From positions 4,162,055 to 4,226,054 of the forward strand of contig NZ_JQMQ01000005.1 of NCBI RefSeq assembly GCF_000744815.1: 64,000 nucleotides of DNA, read 5' to 3'. Numbering within the stretch: position 1 is the first letter of the stretch; each line of letters opens with the position of its first letter. Made by a program: the position numbers and the translations under genes. Below the pieces are notes generated by a model. It did not search any database and was not told the origin of the DNA. It was given only the letters and a program-made list of their open reading frames with translations. Of the stretch, positions 1-7,421 are shown one piece after another. The stretch comes from Phaeacidiphilus oryzae TH49. GTDB lineage: Bacteria > Actinomycetota > Actinomycetes > Streptomycetales > Streptomycetaceae.

Positions 1-1500
1 GAGGCGGTGGTCGGCCCGCGCACCCGGCTGAGCTACGCCGAACTCGGCGAGCGGGTACGGGCCGCGGCCGCGGCGGTGATCGCCGCCGGGGTGGCGCCGG
101 GGGACCGGGTGGCGATCTGGGCCCCGAACACCCCCGACTACGTCTCGGCCGCGCTGGGCGCGGTCAGCGCCGGCGCCGTCCTCGTACCGCTGAACACCCG
201 GTTGAAGGGCGGCGAGGTCGCCGAACTCCTCCACCGCACCCGCGCCAGACTGGCCTTCGTCACCGGCCGCTTCCTGGGCCAGAGTTACGCCGCCGCGCTG
301 CGGGCCGCCCGGGCCGACCGGTGGCCGCTGCCTGAGCTGGCGCACTGCGTGCTGCTGGGCGAGCAGGACGGGATGCCCGAGGGCTTCACCGGCTGGCGGG
401 AGTTCCTCGACTCGGGCCGCTCCACGCCGCAGTCCGAGGTCACCGCGCGGATGCGGGCGGTCGGCCCGGACGATCCGGCGGACATCATGTTCACCTCGGG
501 CACCACCGGCCACCCGAAGGGCGCGGTGGCCACCCATGGCCAGACCCTGCGGGCCTTCGCCACCTGGGCGGAACTGGCCGGGCTGCGGGCCGGCGACCGC
601 TACCTGATCGTCAACCCGTTCACCCACAGCTTCGGCTACAAGGCCGGCATCCTCACCTGCCTGATGCGCGGGGCGACCATCCTGCCGCAGCCGGTCTTCG
701 ACGTGGACGCGGTGCTCGCCAAGATCCACTCCGAGCGGGTCACCGTCCTCCCCGGCGCCCCGACCGTCTACCAGTCGCTGCTGGACGCGGGTGCCCGCGA
801 CCTGCCCCTGCGGCTGGCGGTCACCGGGGCCGCCGTCGTCCCCCTGGAGCTGGTCCGCCGGATGCGCGACGACCTGGGCATCGGCACCGTGGTCACCGCC
901 TACGGGCTCACCGAGTCCTGCGGGATCGTCACCATGTGCCGCCCGGGCGACCCGGCCGAGACGGTGGCCGCCACCTCGGGCCGCGCCATCCCCGGCGTCC
1001 GGGTGCGGATCAGCGGCCAGGGCGAGATCCAGGTCTCCGGCTACACCCTGATGCGCGAGTACTTCGAGGAGCCGGAGGAGACCGCCCGGGCCTTCACCCC
1101 CGACGGCTGGCTGCGCACCGGCGACATCGGGGAGCTGGACGCGGCCGGAAACCTCCGGATCACCGACCGCCTCAAGGACATGTTCACCGTGGGCGGCTTC
1201 AACGCCTACCCCGCCGAGATAGAGCAGGCGCTCGGCCGGCACCCGCTGGTCGGCGAGGTCGCCGTGGTCGGCGTCCCGGACCGGCGCCTCGGCGAGGTCG
1301 GCAAGGCGTACGTGGTGCCCGCGGGCGGCGCCGGGGCGACCGCCGCCGCCCGGTCCGCGGAGGCCGCGGAGCTGATCGCCTGGGCCCGGCACGAGCTGGC
1401 CAACTACAAGGTCCCGCGCTCGGTCGAGTTCCTGGACGAGCTCCCGCGCAACGCCTCGGGGAAGGTCCTCAAGGGCGAGCTGAGGCAGCGTCGGAACTGA
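1..1500 (+). CDS. Acyl-CoA synthetase (AMP-dependent ligase, FadD-like), 5' end outside window
   Basis: This protein activates a carboxylic acid to its acyl-AMP and then its CoA thioester. The reading frame is open from base 1 with ligase-like sequence (ending LSYAEL), so the true start lies upstream; 499 residues are visible of a family that usually runs 500-550. Visible motifs are the phosphate-binding FTSGTTGHPKGA, the adenine motif AYGLTES, the hinge region GWLRTGDIGELD and the C-terminal catalytic-lysine motif NASGKVLKG. The style resembles FadD3-type and other actinobacterial catabolic CoA ligases, but the substrate cannot be read. It may head the catabolic set that continues at 2964, although an HtrA-like protease lies between. 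Confidence 0.9.
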   Translation, partial: EAVVGPRTRLSYAELGERVRAAAAAVIAAGVAPGDRVAIWAPNTPDYVSAALGAVSAGAVLVPLNTRLKGGEVAELLHRTRARLAFVTGRFLGQSYAAALRAARADRWPLPELAHCVLLGEQDGMPEGFTGWREFLDSGRSTPQSEVTARMRAVGPDDPADIMFTSGTTGHPKGAVATHGQTLRAFATWAELAGLRAGDRYLIVNPFTHSFGYKAGILTCLMRGATILPQPVFDVDAVLAKIHSERVTVLPGAPTVYQSLLDAGARDLPLRLAVTGAAVVPLELVRRMRDDLGIGTVVTAYGLTESCGIVTMCRPGDPAETVAATSGRAIPGVRVRISGQGEIQVSGYTLMREYFEEPEETARAFTPDGWLRTGDIGELDAAGNLRITDRLKDMFTVGGFNAYPAEIEQALGRHPLVGEVAVVGVPDRRLGEVGKAYVVPAGGAGATAAARSAEAAELIAWARHELANYKVPRSVEFLDELPRNASGKVLKGELRQRRN

Positions 1501-1584
1501 GGCGTGTTGCTGCCGGGGGCCGCATCCGACAAAAGGGATAATCCATGTAATTCATATCGTTCTACAAGGTGGCGATCAACGATC

Positions 1585-2688
1585 ATGCGTAGCGTTACGC
1601 CGATGCGAGCGGGTGCCGCGGCCCTGCTGCTCATCTCCGTGGCCGGGACGGCGGCCGGCTGCACCTCCGGCTCCTCCGACTCCGGGGGTTCGTCCACTGC
1701 GGCGGCCTCCGCGCTGAACATCAACGACGCCCCCAGCGCCTCCACGGCGGGCGCCAACGACCTGCAGAAGGCCTACCAGGACACGGTCGCGGCCGTGCTC
1801 CCCTCGGTCGTGCAGATCACCGCCGGCAACGAGCTGGGCTCCGGGATCGTCTACGACGACAAGGGGGACATCGTCACCAACGCCCATGTGGTGGGCGGCG
1901 AGCGGAGCTTCAAGGTCACCATGGCCGACAGCTCCAGCACGCTGGACGCCACACTGGTCGGCAGCTACCCCACCAACGACCTCGCGGTGATCAGGCTGTC
2001 CAAGCCGCCCTCCGGACTGAAGCCGGCCTCCTTCGCGGACAGCGCCAAGGTCGGGGTGGGCGAGCTGGTCCTGGCCATGGGCAACCCGCTGGGACTCTCC
2101 TCCAGCGTCACCCAGGGGATCGTCTCGGCCGTCGGCCGCACGGTCTCCGAGCCGGCCTCGGCCGGCCAGGCGGGCGCGACCATCCCGAACATGGTGCAGA
2201 CCTCGGCCGCGATCAACCCCGGCAACAGCGGCGGGGCGCTGGTCGACCTCAACGACCGGGTCGTCGGCATCAACACGCTGGCCGCGGTGGACTCCCAGTC
2301 CGGCAGCACCTCCGCGGCGCCGGGGATCGGCTTCGCGATCCCCGCCAGCACCGTCACCGACCTCGCCGACCAGCTGATCAAGGACGGCAAGGTGACGAAC
2401 TCGGGCCGCGCGGCCCTGGGCATCACCACCCGGACCGTCCTCGGCACCGGCTCCACCGGCCTCAACGGCGAGGGCGCGGGCGTCGTCTCGGTCAACTCCG
2501 GCGGCCCGGCCGCGAACGCGGGCCTCAGGCCGGGCGACGTCATCACCAAGATCGACGGCACCGCCGTCAGCACCTCTCAGTCCCTCTCCGAGGCGCTGGC
2601 CTCGAAGAAGCCGGGGGAGAAGGTGACCGTCACCTACGACCGCGACGGCGCCTCGCACACCGCCGAGGTGACCCTCGGCACGCTGTAG
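1585..2688 (+). CDS. HtrA/DegP-like trypsin-PDZ serine protease, lipoprotein
   Basis: A predicted extracytoplasmic protease for misfolded or signalling proteins. The start at 1585 is preferred over upstream in-frame codons because it gives a clean lipoprotein signal: Arg residues, a hydrophobic core, then a lipobox with Cys26. After a Ser/Gly-rich linker comes a trypsin-like domain with the catalytic His in NAHVVGG, Asp in TNDLAVIRL and Ser in NPGNSGGALVD. One C-terminal PDZ domain follows (AGLRPGDVITKIDG). The mature protein is 367 residues from this start and is probably tethered to the outer face of the membrane. It is a single gene bordered by a palindromic repeat element, so it is probably transcribed alone. 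A weak -10-like GATAAT is at 1537-1542. Confidence 0.92.
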   Translation: MRSVTPMRAGAAALLLISVAGTAAGCTSGSSDSGGSSTAAASALNINDAPSASTAGANDLQKAYQDTVAAVLPSVVQITAGNELGSGIVYDDKGDIVTNAHVVGGERSFKVTMADSSSTLDATLVGSYPTNDLAVIRLSKPPSGLKPASFADSAKVGVGELVLAMGNPLGLSSSVTQGIVSAVGRTVSEPASAGQAGATIPNMVQTSAAINPGNSGGALVDLNDRVVGINTLAAVDSQSGSTSAAPGIGFAIPASTVTDLADQLIKDGKVTNSGRAALGITTRTVLGTGSTGLNGEGAGVVSVNSGGPAANAGLRPGDVITKIDGTAVSTSQSLSEALASKKPGEKVTVTYDRDGASHTAEVTLGTL

Positions 2689-2705
2689 CGCCGCGGGCGC
2701 CCGCA

Positions 2706-2867
2706 GGTCGCGCAGCGACTTCGGGGGCGCGGGGAACTGCACGGCCGGCCACTGGCGGCCCGCAGTCGGCGACGGAACCAGGGTTGCCACCGAGTGGCCG
2801 TCGCCGAGTGCGGAACCGTTGCACGCGGGCCGCGCGGTTCCCCGCGCCCCCAAGTCGCTGTGCGACC
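2706..2867. repeat. Dispersed palindromic element, copy A (about 160 bp)
   Basis: Two arms of about 34 bases (2706-2740 and 2834-2867) are near-perfect reverse complements and contain GGGGGCGCGGGGAACTGC and its complement. The roughly 93-base interior includes GTTGCCACC and CCGAGTGCGGAACCGT. The arms and interior resemble copy B (9200-9326) in the same order, which marks a repeat family rather than a simple terminator. It lies just 3' of the htrA-like gene and could also act as its terminator. Confidence 0.75.
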
Positions 2868-2884
2868 GTGAATGGATCGCCCAC

Positions 2885-2899
2885 CTGACGCTGCGTCAG
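2885..2899. promoter_or_regulatory. Operator-like palindrome, CTGACG-N3-CGTCAG
   Basis: A perfect 15-base palindrome with a 3-base centre (CTG). It lies 43 bases, about four helical turns, upstream of a second copy at 2928-2942 in front of the amidohydrolase gene. The form is that of a TetR-type operator; the regulator is not identified. Confidence 0.6.
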
Positions 2900-2927
2900 A
2901 TCGCCCGCGCCCGTCGCGGACACGTAG

Positions 2928-2942
2928 CTGACGGCCCGTCAG
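2928..2942. promoter_or_regulatory. Operator-like palindrome, CTGACG-N3-CGTCAG
   Basis: A perfect copy with centre GCC. It ends eight bases before the -10-like TAGCCT at 2951-2956, so a bound protein would cover the -35/-10 spacer of the amidohydrolase promoter. Repression is the simplest reading. Confidence 0.7.
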
Positions 2943-2950
2943 ATTTGGGC

Positions 2951-2956
2951 TAGCCT
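2951..2956 (+). promoter_or_regulatory. -10 hexamer TAGCCT of a leaderless promoter
   Basis: A TANNNT hexamer is followed by 7 bases and then the ATG at 2964. Transcription would begin at or next to the start codon. No Shine-Dalgarno sequence is present, which agrees with a leaderless mRNA. Confidence 0.55.
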
Positions 2957-2963
2957 GGGCCGC

Positions 2964-4181
2964 ATGGACAGCTTCCCCCGGATCATCTCGGTGGACGACC
3001 ACACCGTCGAACCGCCGGAGGTATGGAGCGAGCGCCTCCCCGCCCGCCACCGCGAGACCGGCCCCCGAATAGTCCGCGCCCCCCTCGCCGAAATGACCTT
3101 CAAGGGCGGCAGGTTCGCGCCGAGGATGGGCGAACCCGGCGACCCCGGCACCCTCGCCGACTGGTGGGTCTACGAGGACCTCCGCCGCCCCCTCACCCGC
3201 CTGGACACCGCCGTCGGCTACCCCCGCGACGAGGTCAAGCTGGAGGCCATCACCTACGAGCAGATGCGCCCCGGCTCCTACGACGTCCCCGCCCGCCTCG
3301 CCGACATGGACGTCAACCACGTCCAGTCCGCGCTCTGCTTCCCCACCTTCCCGCGCTTCTGCGGACAGACCTTCACCGAGGCCAAGGACCGCGAGCTCGC
3401 GCTGCTCTGCGTCCGCGCCTACAACGACTGGATGGTCGAGGAGTGGTGCGGTCCGCAGGCCCAGGGCCGGCTGATCCCGCTGACCATCGTCCCGCTCTGG
3501 GACGCCGGGCTGGCCGCCGCCGAGGTACGCCGCAACGCCGCCCGCGGCGTCCGCGCCGTCTGCTTCAGCGAGATACCCCCGCACCTCGGCCTGCCGTCCA
3601 TCCACACCGACGACTGGGACCCGTTCCTCCAGGCCTGCGCGGAGACCGGCACCGTCATCGCGATGCACATCGGCTCCAGCTCCAGGATGCCCAGCACCTC
3701 AGCGGACGCGCCCCCCGCGGTCGGCTCCACCATCACCTTCGCCAACTGCTGCTACTCGATGGTCGACTGGCTGATGTCCGGCAAGCTGGACCGCTACCCC
3801 GACCTCAAGCTGATGTACGCCGAGGGCCAGATCGGCTGGATCCCCTACATCCTGGCCCGCGCCGACGTGGTCTGGGAGGAGAACCGCGCCTGGGGCGGCG
3901 TCGCCGACAAGGTGCTGACGCCCCCCAGCGAGCTCTTCGCCCGGCACATCTACGGCTGCTTCTTCGACGACCCGCACGGCGTCCGCAACCTGGACGCCAT
4001 CGGCGAGGCCAACGTCCTCTACGAGACGGACTACCCGCACTCGGACTCCACCTGGCCCAAGTCCCGCGAGATAGCCGAGCAGCAGATGGGCCACCTGCCC
4101 CCGGAGACCGTCTCCAGGCTGGTCCGCGACAACGCCATAGACCTCCTGGTGCTCACCCCCGAGGGCCTGTGGGCCGGGTGA
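2964..4181 (+). CDS. Amidohydrolase family 2 protein (metal-dependent hydrolase/decarboxylase)
   Basis: A 405-residue TIM-barrel enzyme of the PF04909 type, a family that includes ACMSD-like decarboxylases and related hydrolases. It opens with the metal-site region ISVDDHTVEPPEVW, carries the mid-barrel MHIGSSS segment and ends with the ETDYPHSDSTWP motif that supplies the metal-ligand Asp. The substrate is unknown. It is the first gene of a probable operon with an LLM oxidoreductase (7-base gap) and an SDR. Two CTGACG-N3-CGTCAG palindromes lie in front of it and the transcript looks leaderless. Related genes often sit beside CoA ligases, LLM enzymes and SDRs in actinobacterial catabolic loci for cyclic or terpenoid-like acids; applying that here is inference. 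Confidence 0.85.
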   Translation: MDSFPRIISVDDHTVEPPEVWSERLPARHRETGPRIVRAPLAEMTFKGGRFAPRMGEPGDPGTLADWWVYEDLRRPLTRLDTAVGYPRDEVKLEAITYEQMRPGSYDVPARLADMDVNHVQSALCFPTFPRFCGQTFTEAKDRELALLCVRAYNDWMVEEWCGPQAQGRLIPLTIVPLWDAGLAAAEVRRNAARGVRAVCFSEIPPHLGLPSIHTDDWDPFLQACAETGTVIAMHIGSSSRMPSTSADAPPAVGSTITFANCCYSMVDWLMSGKLDRYPDLKLMYAEGQIGWIPYILARADVVWEENRAWGGVADKVLTPPSELFARHIYGCFFDDPHGVRNLDAIGEANVLYETDYPHSDSTWPKSREIAEQQMGHLPPETVSRLVRDNAIDLLVLTPEGLWAG

Positions 4182-4188
4182 ACCGGCC

Positions 4189-5172
4189 GTGACCGAGACC
4201 CGGACCGGAACCGAGGCCGGAACCGAGAGCGGAACCGAGGCCGGAACCGAGGCCGCGACCGAGGCGGGGGCCGAGTCCGTGGCCGCCATGCGGTTCGGCA
4301 TCCAGCTCCCGGTCCAGGCGCAGAGCCGGATCTTCGTCGAGGACTGGGAGGGCTCCGCGGGCCCGGCCGCCATCGCGGCCACCGCCGCCCACGCCGACCG
4401 GATCGGCCTCGACTACGTCGCCGCCTGCGACCACGTCGGCATCCCCGACCGGCTGGCCGGGTCGATGGGGGCCACCTGGTACGACCCGGTGGCCGTGCTC
4501 GCGCACTGCGCGGCCGTCACCGAGCGGGTCGCCCTGGTCTCCGCGATCGCCGTCGCGCCCCTCCGGCACCCGCTGCTCCTCGCCAAGCAGTACGCCAGCC
4601 TGGACGCCCTCTCCGCCGGGCGGCTGATCCTGGGCGTCGGCGCCGGCCATGTCGAGGAGGAGTTCGCCGCTCTCGGCGTCGACTTCCACCGCCGCGGTGC
4701 CCTGCTCACCAGCGCCGTCGGCGAGCTCAAGACGGCCCTCTCCACCGGCCGCCTGGACGGCCTGCGGATCAGCCCCCGCCCCGCGGCCGTCCCCCGGCCC
4801 CCGATCTGGGTCGGCGGCCACTCCGCCGCCGCCGTCCGCCGTGCCGCCCTCCACGCCGACGGCTGGCTCTCCCAGGGGAACGACCTCGACTCGCTCACCG
4901 AGATGCTCGCCCTGGTGCGCGGACTCCGGCCGCCGGAGCGGCCGTTCGCGGTGAACGCGATCGCGCCCCCGGTCTACGTCGGCGAGCCGGGCTGGGACAC
5001 CGGACGGGCGGTCACCGGAAAGCCGGACCGGCTCGCCGGGCTCTTCGCCCGCTACCGCGCGGCCGGCGCCACCCACCTCCAGATCCGTCCCCGCTCCAGA
5101 TCCCTGGACGAGTACCTGGACCAGCTCTCCGCACTGGCGACCGAGGTCCTGCCACTGGTCCCCACCGCATGA
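4189..5172 (+). CDS. LLM class (luciferase-like) F420/flavin oxidoreductase
   Basis: A luciferase-like monooxygenase-fold enzyme, probably using F420 or FMN. The family core begins at MRFGIQLP (ATG at 4288); the upstream part is five GTEA-type repeats. LLM features are the DHVGIPD segment, SAGRLILGVGAGHVEEEF and PPIWVGGHS. The GTG at 4189 follows the amidohydrolase stop by 7 bases, but 4288 is an alternative start that would remove the repetitive N-terminus. It is followed by an SDR 21 bases on, so the three genes are probably co-transcribed. The likely role is an oxidation or reduction step in the pathway of the CTGACG-marked gene set. Confidence 0.82.
   Translation: MTETRTGTEAGTESGTEAGTEAATEAGAESVAAMRFGIQLPVQAQSRIFVEDWEGSAGPAAIAATAAHADRIGLDYVAACDHVGIPDRLAGSMGATWYDPVAVLAHCAAVTERVALVSAIAVAPLRHPLLLAKQYASLDALSAGRLILGVGAGHVEEEFAALGVDFHRRGALLTSAVGELKTALSTGRLDGLRISPRPAAVPRPPIWVGGHSAAAVRRAALHADGWLSQGNDLDSLTEMLALVRGLRPPERPFAVNAIAPPVYVGEPGWDTGRAVTGKPDRLAGLFARYRAAGATHLQIRPRSRSLDEYLDQLSALATEVLPLVPTA
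4207..4266 (+). repeat. Tandem 12-base repeat, five copies (GGAACCGAGGCC)
   Basis: Five head-to-tail 12-base units in the 5' end of the LLM reading frame encode a Gly-Thr-Glu-Ala repeat. Copies 1, 3 and 4 are identical; copies 2 and 5 differ by a few bases. Slippage would change the N-terminus by four residues without a frameshift. Confidence 0.9.
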
Positions 5173-5193
5173 CCGACCGACTCGAGGAGTGAG

Positions 5194-6024
5194 ATGACCA
5201 ACGCTTCCGCGCCGAACGGCGGCGGGCGCCTCGCCGGGCGCTCGATACTCATCACCGGCGGCGCCCGCGGGCAGGGCGAGCAGGAGGCCCGCCGGTTCGC
5301 CGCCGAGGGGGCCCAGCTGCTGATCACCGACGTGCTGGACGATCAGGGCGAGGCGGTGGCCAAGGAGCTGGGCGCCCGCTACCGGCACCTGGACGTCTCG
5401 GACGAGGCCCAGTGGCAGGCCGCGGTGTCGGCGGCGGTCTCCGCGTACGGAAAGCTCGACGGGCTGGTCAACAACGCGGGCATCCTCCGGCTCAACGCCC
5501 TCACCGACACTCCGCTGGCCGAGTACCAGCAGGTCATCACCGTCAACCAGGTCGGCTGCTTCCTGGGGATGAAGACCGCGGCCCCGGCGATCACCGAGGC
5601 CGGCGGCGGCACCGTCGTCAACACCGCCTCCTACACCGCCCACGCCGGCATGGCGCTGACCACCGCGTACGCCGCCTCCAAGGGCGCCATCCTGGCCATG
5701 ACCCGGGTGGCGGCCCTCGAACTGGCCCCCAGCGGGATCCGGGTGAACGCGATGTGCCCGGGGGCGGTGGACACCCCGATGACCAACCCCAGCCAGGTCA
5801 CCATCGGCTCCACGGGCGAGACGCTGGGCGACGCCTCGGACGCCGCCGCGATGGACGAGGCGGTGCGCGAGCTGTACGGCCGGGTGGTCCCGCTCGGCCG
5901 GATCGGCCGGCCGCAGGAGGTCGCCGACCTGGCGCTCTTCCTCAGCTCCGCGGAGAGCAGCTACGTCACCGGCCAGCCGTTCGTCATCGACGGCGGCTGG
6001 CTCTGCGGGGTCAGCATCTTCTGA
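5194..6024 (+). CDS. Short-chain dehydrogenase/reductase (3-alpha/20-beta-hydroxysteroid dehydrogenase-like)
   Basis: An NAD(P)-dependent oxidoreductase of 276 residues with a classical Rossmann fold. Visible motifs are ITGGARGQGE (cofactor loop), NNAGI, the catalytic Ser in NTASYTAHAG with Tyr-x3-Lys in AYAASKGA, and CPGAVDTPM. The GGARGQG form is typical of actinobacterial hydroxysteroid-dehydrogenase-like and mycofactocin-style SDRs. An AGGAG-type ribosome site precedes the ATG. It is the third gene of the 2964-6024 unit, and its stop codon lies inside another CTGACG-N3-CGTCAG palindrome. Substrate unknown. Confidence 0.88.
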   Translation: MTNASAPNGGGRLAGRSILITGGARGQGEQEARRFAAEGAQLLITDVLDDQGEAVAKELGARYRHLDVSDEAQWQAAVSAAVSAYGKLDGLVNNAGILRLNALTDTPLAEYQQVITVNQVGCFLGMKTAAPAITEAGGGTVVNTASYTAHAGMALTTAYAASKGAILAMTRVAALELAPSGIRVNAMCPGAVDTPMTNPSQVTIGSTGETLGDASDAAAMDEAVRELYGRVVPLGRIGRPQEVADLALFLSSAESSYVTGQPFVIDGGWLCGVSIF

Positions 6025-6035
6025 CGGACCGTCAG
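6021..6035. promoter_or_regulatory. Operator-like palindrome, CTGACG-N3-CGTCAG
   Basis: A perfect copy with centre GAC that overlaps the stop codon of the SDR gene. With the copy at 6092-6106 (centres 71 bases apart) it flanks the presumed promoter of the next gene. Confidence 0.6.
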
Positions 6036-6091
6036 ATGTGCCGCCCGGGAGCCTTGACCTCGCATGGCGCCCGTGTCACAGTCCCAGAAAT

Positions 6092-6106
6092 CTGACGGGT
6101 CATCAG
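6092..6106. promoter_or_regulatory. Operator-like palindrome, one mismatch (CTGACG-GGT-CATCAG)
   Basis: The symmetry extends to ATCTGA...TCAGAT (6090-6108). It sits 38 bases upstream of the LLM start at 6145. It shares the outer bases of the other three copies. Confidence 0.6.
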
Positions 6107-6144
6107 ATTCCGTCGGGCCCACCCGGAAAGGGGTCACCCAACCC

Positions 6145-7266
6145 ATGGAATTCGGACTCTTCATCCAGGGCTACGTACCCGAGCGCCGCCGCCAGGGCGA
6201 CCCGCAGGCAGAGCACCACGCCCTGATGGAGGAGATGGACTACGTCGTCCAGGCGGACAAGTCCGGCTTCAAGTACGCCTGGGTCACCGAGCACCACTTC
6301 CTTGAGGAGTACTCCCACCTCTCCGCCAACGACGTCGTCATCGGCTACCTCACCCACGCCACCGAGCGGATCCACGTCGGCTCCGGCATCTTCAACCCGC
6401 TGCCCAAGGTCAACCACCCGGTGAAGGTCGCCGAGCGGGTCGCCATGCTGGACCACCTCAGCGGCGGCCGCTTCGAGTTCGGCACCGGCCGCGGCGCCGG
6501 CTCGCACGAGATCCTCGGCTTCCACCCCGGCATGACCGACATGAACGGGACCAAGGAGATCTGGGAGGAGACCATCGGGGAGTTCCCCCGGATGTGGCTC
6601 AACGACGAGTACCCGGGCTTCGAGGGCAAGCACTGGTCGCTGCCCCCGCGCAAGATCCTGCCGAAGCCGTACGGCAAGTCCCACCCGGCCATGTGGTACG
6701 CGGCCGGCAGCCCGCCCTCCTACGCGATGGCGGCGAAGAAGGGCCTCGGCGTGCTGGGCTTCAGCGTGCAGAAGGTCTCCGACATGGAGTGGGTGGTCGA
6801 GTCCTACAAGACCGCCATCCGGGACGCCGAGCCGATCGGCGCGTACGTCAACGACAACGTGATGGTGACCTCCACGGCGATCTGCGCGCCCACCCACAAG
6901 GAGGCCGTCCGGATCGCGGCCAGCAGCAACCTCAACTACCTGCAGTCGCTGCTCTTCCGCTACCACGACACCTTCCCGCGGCCGGACGGCATACCGGAGT
7001 GGCCGGAGCTGCTGCCGGAGTACACCGAGGAGTTCATCGAGCTGCTGATCGCCGAGGAGCTGATGATCTGCGGCGACCCGGACGAGGTCCTCACCCAGTG
7101 CAAGCGCTGGGAGCAGGCCGGCGCCGACCAGCTGGTCTTCGGCCTCCCGGTCGGCATCCCGTACGAGGACTGCCTGCAGACCATCAAGCTGGTCGGCCGG
7201 CACGTGGTGCCGAAGATCGACACCGACCCCGTCCACCGCACCACCCGCTTCCGCGAGGCGTCCTGA
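6145..7266 (+). CDS. LLM class flavin-dependent oxidoreductase
   Basis: A 373-residue luciferase-like monooxygenase. The start at MEFGLFIQGY is chosen over an in-frame ATG at 6064 because it matches the family N-terminus, has GGAAAGGGG upstream at about 6125-6133 and clears the operator palindrome. Family segments visible are VTEHHFLEEYSHLS, RVAMLDHLSGGRFEFGTGRG and MWYAAGSPPSY. It differs clearly from the LLM at 4189, so it is probably not a recent duplicate. It is a separate transcription unit behind its own palindrome pair and is presumably induced with the 2964-6024 operon. Confidence 0.88.
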   Translation: MEFGLFIQGYVPERRRQGDPQAEHHALMEEMDYVVQADKSGFKYAWVTEHHFLEEYSHLSANDVVIGYLTHATERIHVGSGIFNPLPKVNHPVKVAERVAMLDHLSGGRFEFGTGRGAGSHEILGFHPGMTDMNGTKEIWEETIGEFPRMWLNDEYPGFEGKHWSLPPRKILPKPYGKSHPAMWYAAGSPPSYAMAAKKGLGVLGFSVQKVSDMEWVVESYKTAIRDAEPIGAYVNDNVMVTSTAICAPTHKEAVRIAASSNLNYLQSLLFRYHDTFPRPDGIPEWPELLPEYTEEFIELLIAEELMICGDPDEVLTQCKRWEQAGADQLVFGLPVGIPYEDCLQTIKLVGRHVVPKIDTDPVHRTTRFREAS

Positions 7267-7340
7267 CGCCCACCGGGGTGCAGGGTGCCCAGCCCACCGT
7301 CGGCGTGTGCGGCGCCGCAGTTCCGCTTCGCGCAGTTCCC

Positions 7341-7386
7341 CGCGCCCCTGAATTCCGCCCCTGCGGGCACTGAGTTCAGGGGCGCG
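7341..7386. terminator. Hairpin with repeat-family arm (CGCGCCCCTGAA)
   Basis: Perfect 12-base arms at 7341-7352 and 7375-7386 enclose a 22-base loop. The left arm continues upstream into GCGCAGTTCCC, the conserved arm of the dispersed palindromic family. It sits between the LLM gene and the next amidohydrolase and could end the first transcript. No T-tract follows. Confidence 0.5.
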
Positions 7387-7421
7387 TACCCACGAACGAC
7401 CTGGGGAGGCCAGTTCCGAGC

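Noticed and set aside
1576-2853. Long minus-strand reading frame antisense to the HtrA-like gene
   Set aside because: It follows from the GC3 bias of the plus-strand gene. Its translation is low-complexity Gly/Arg/Asp/Val without domains, as for the other long antisense frames (for example at 34.2-37.2, 42.5-44.1, 45.6-49.7 and 56.6-59.5 kb).
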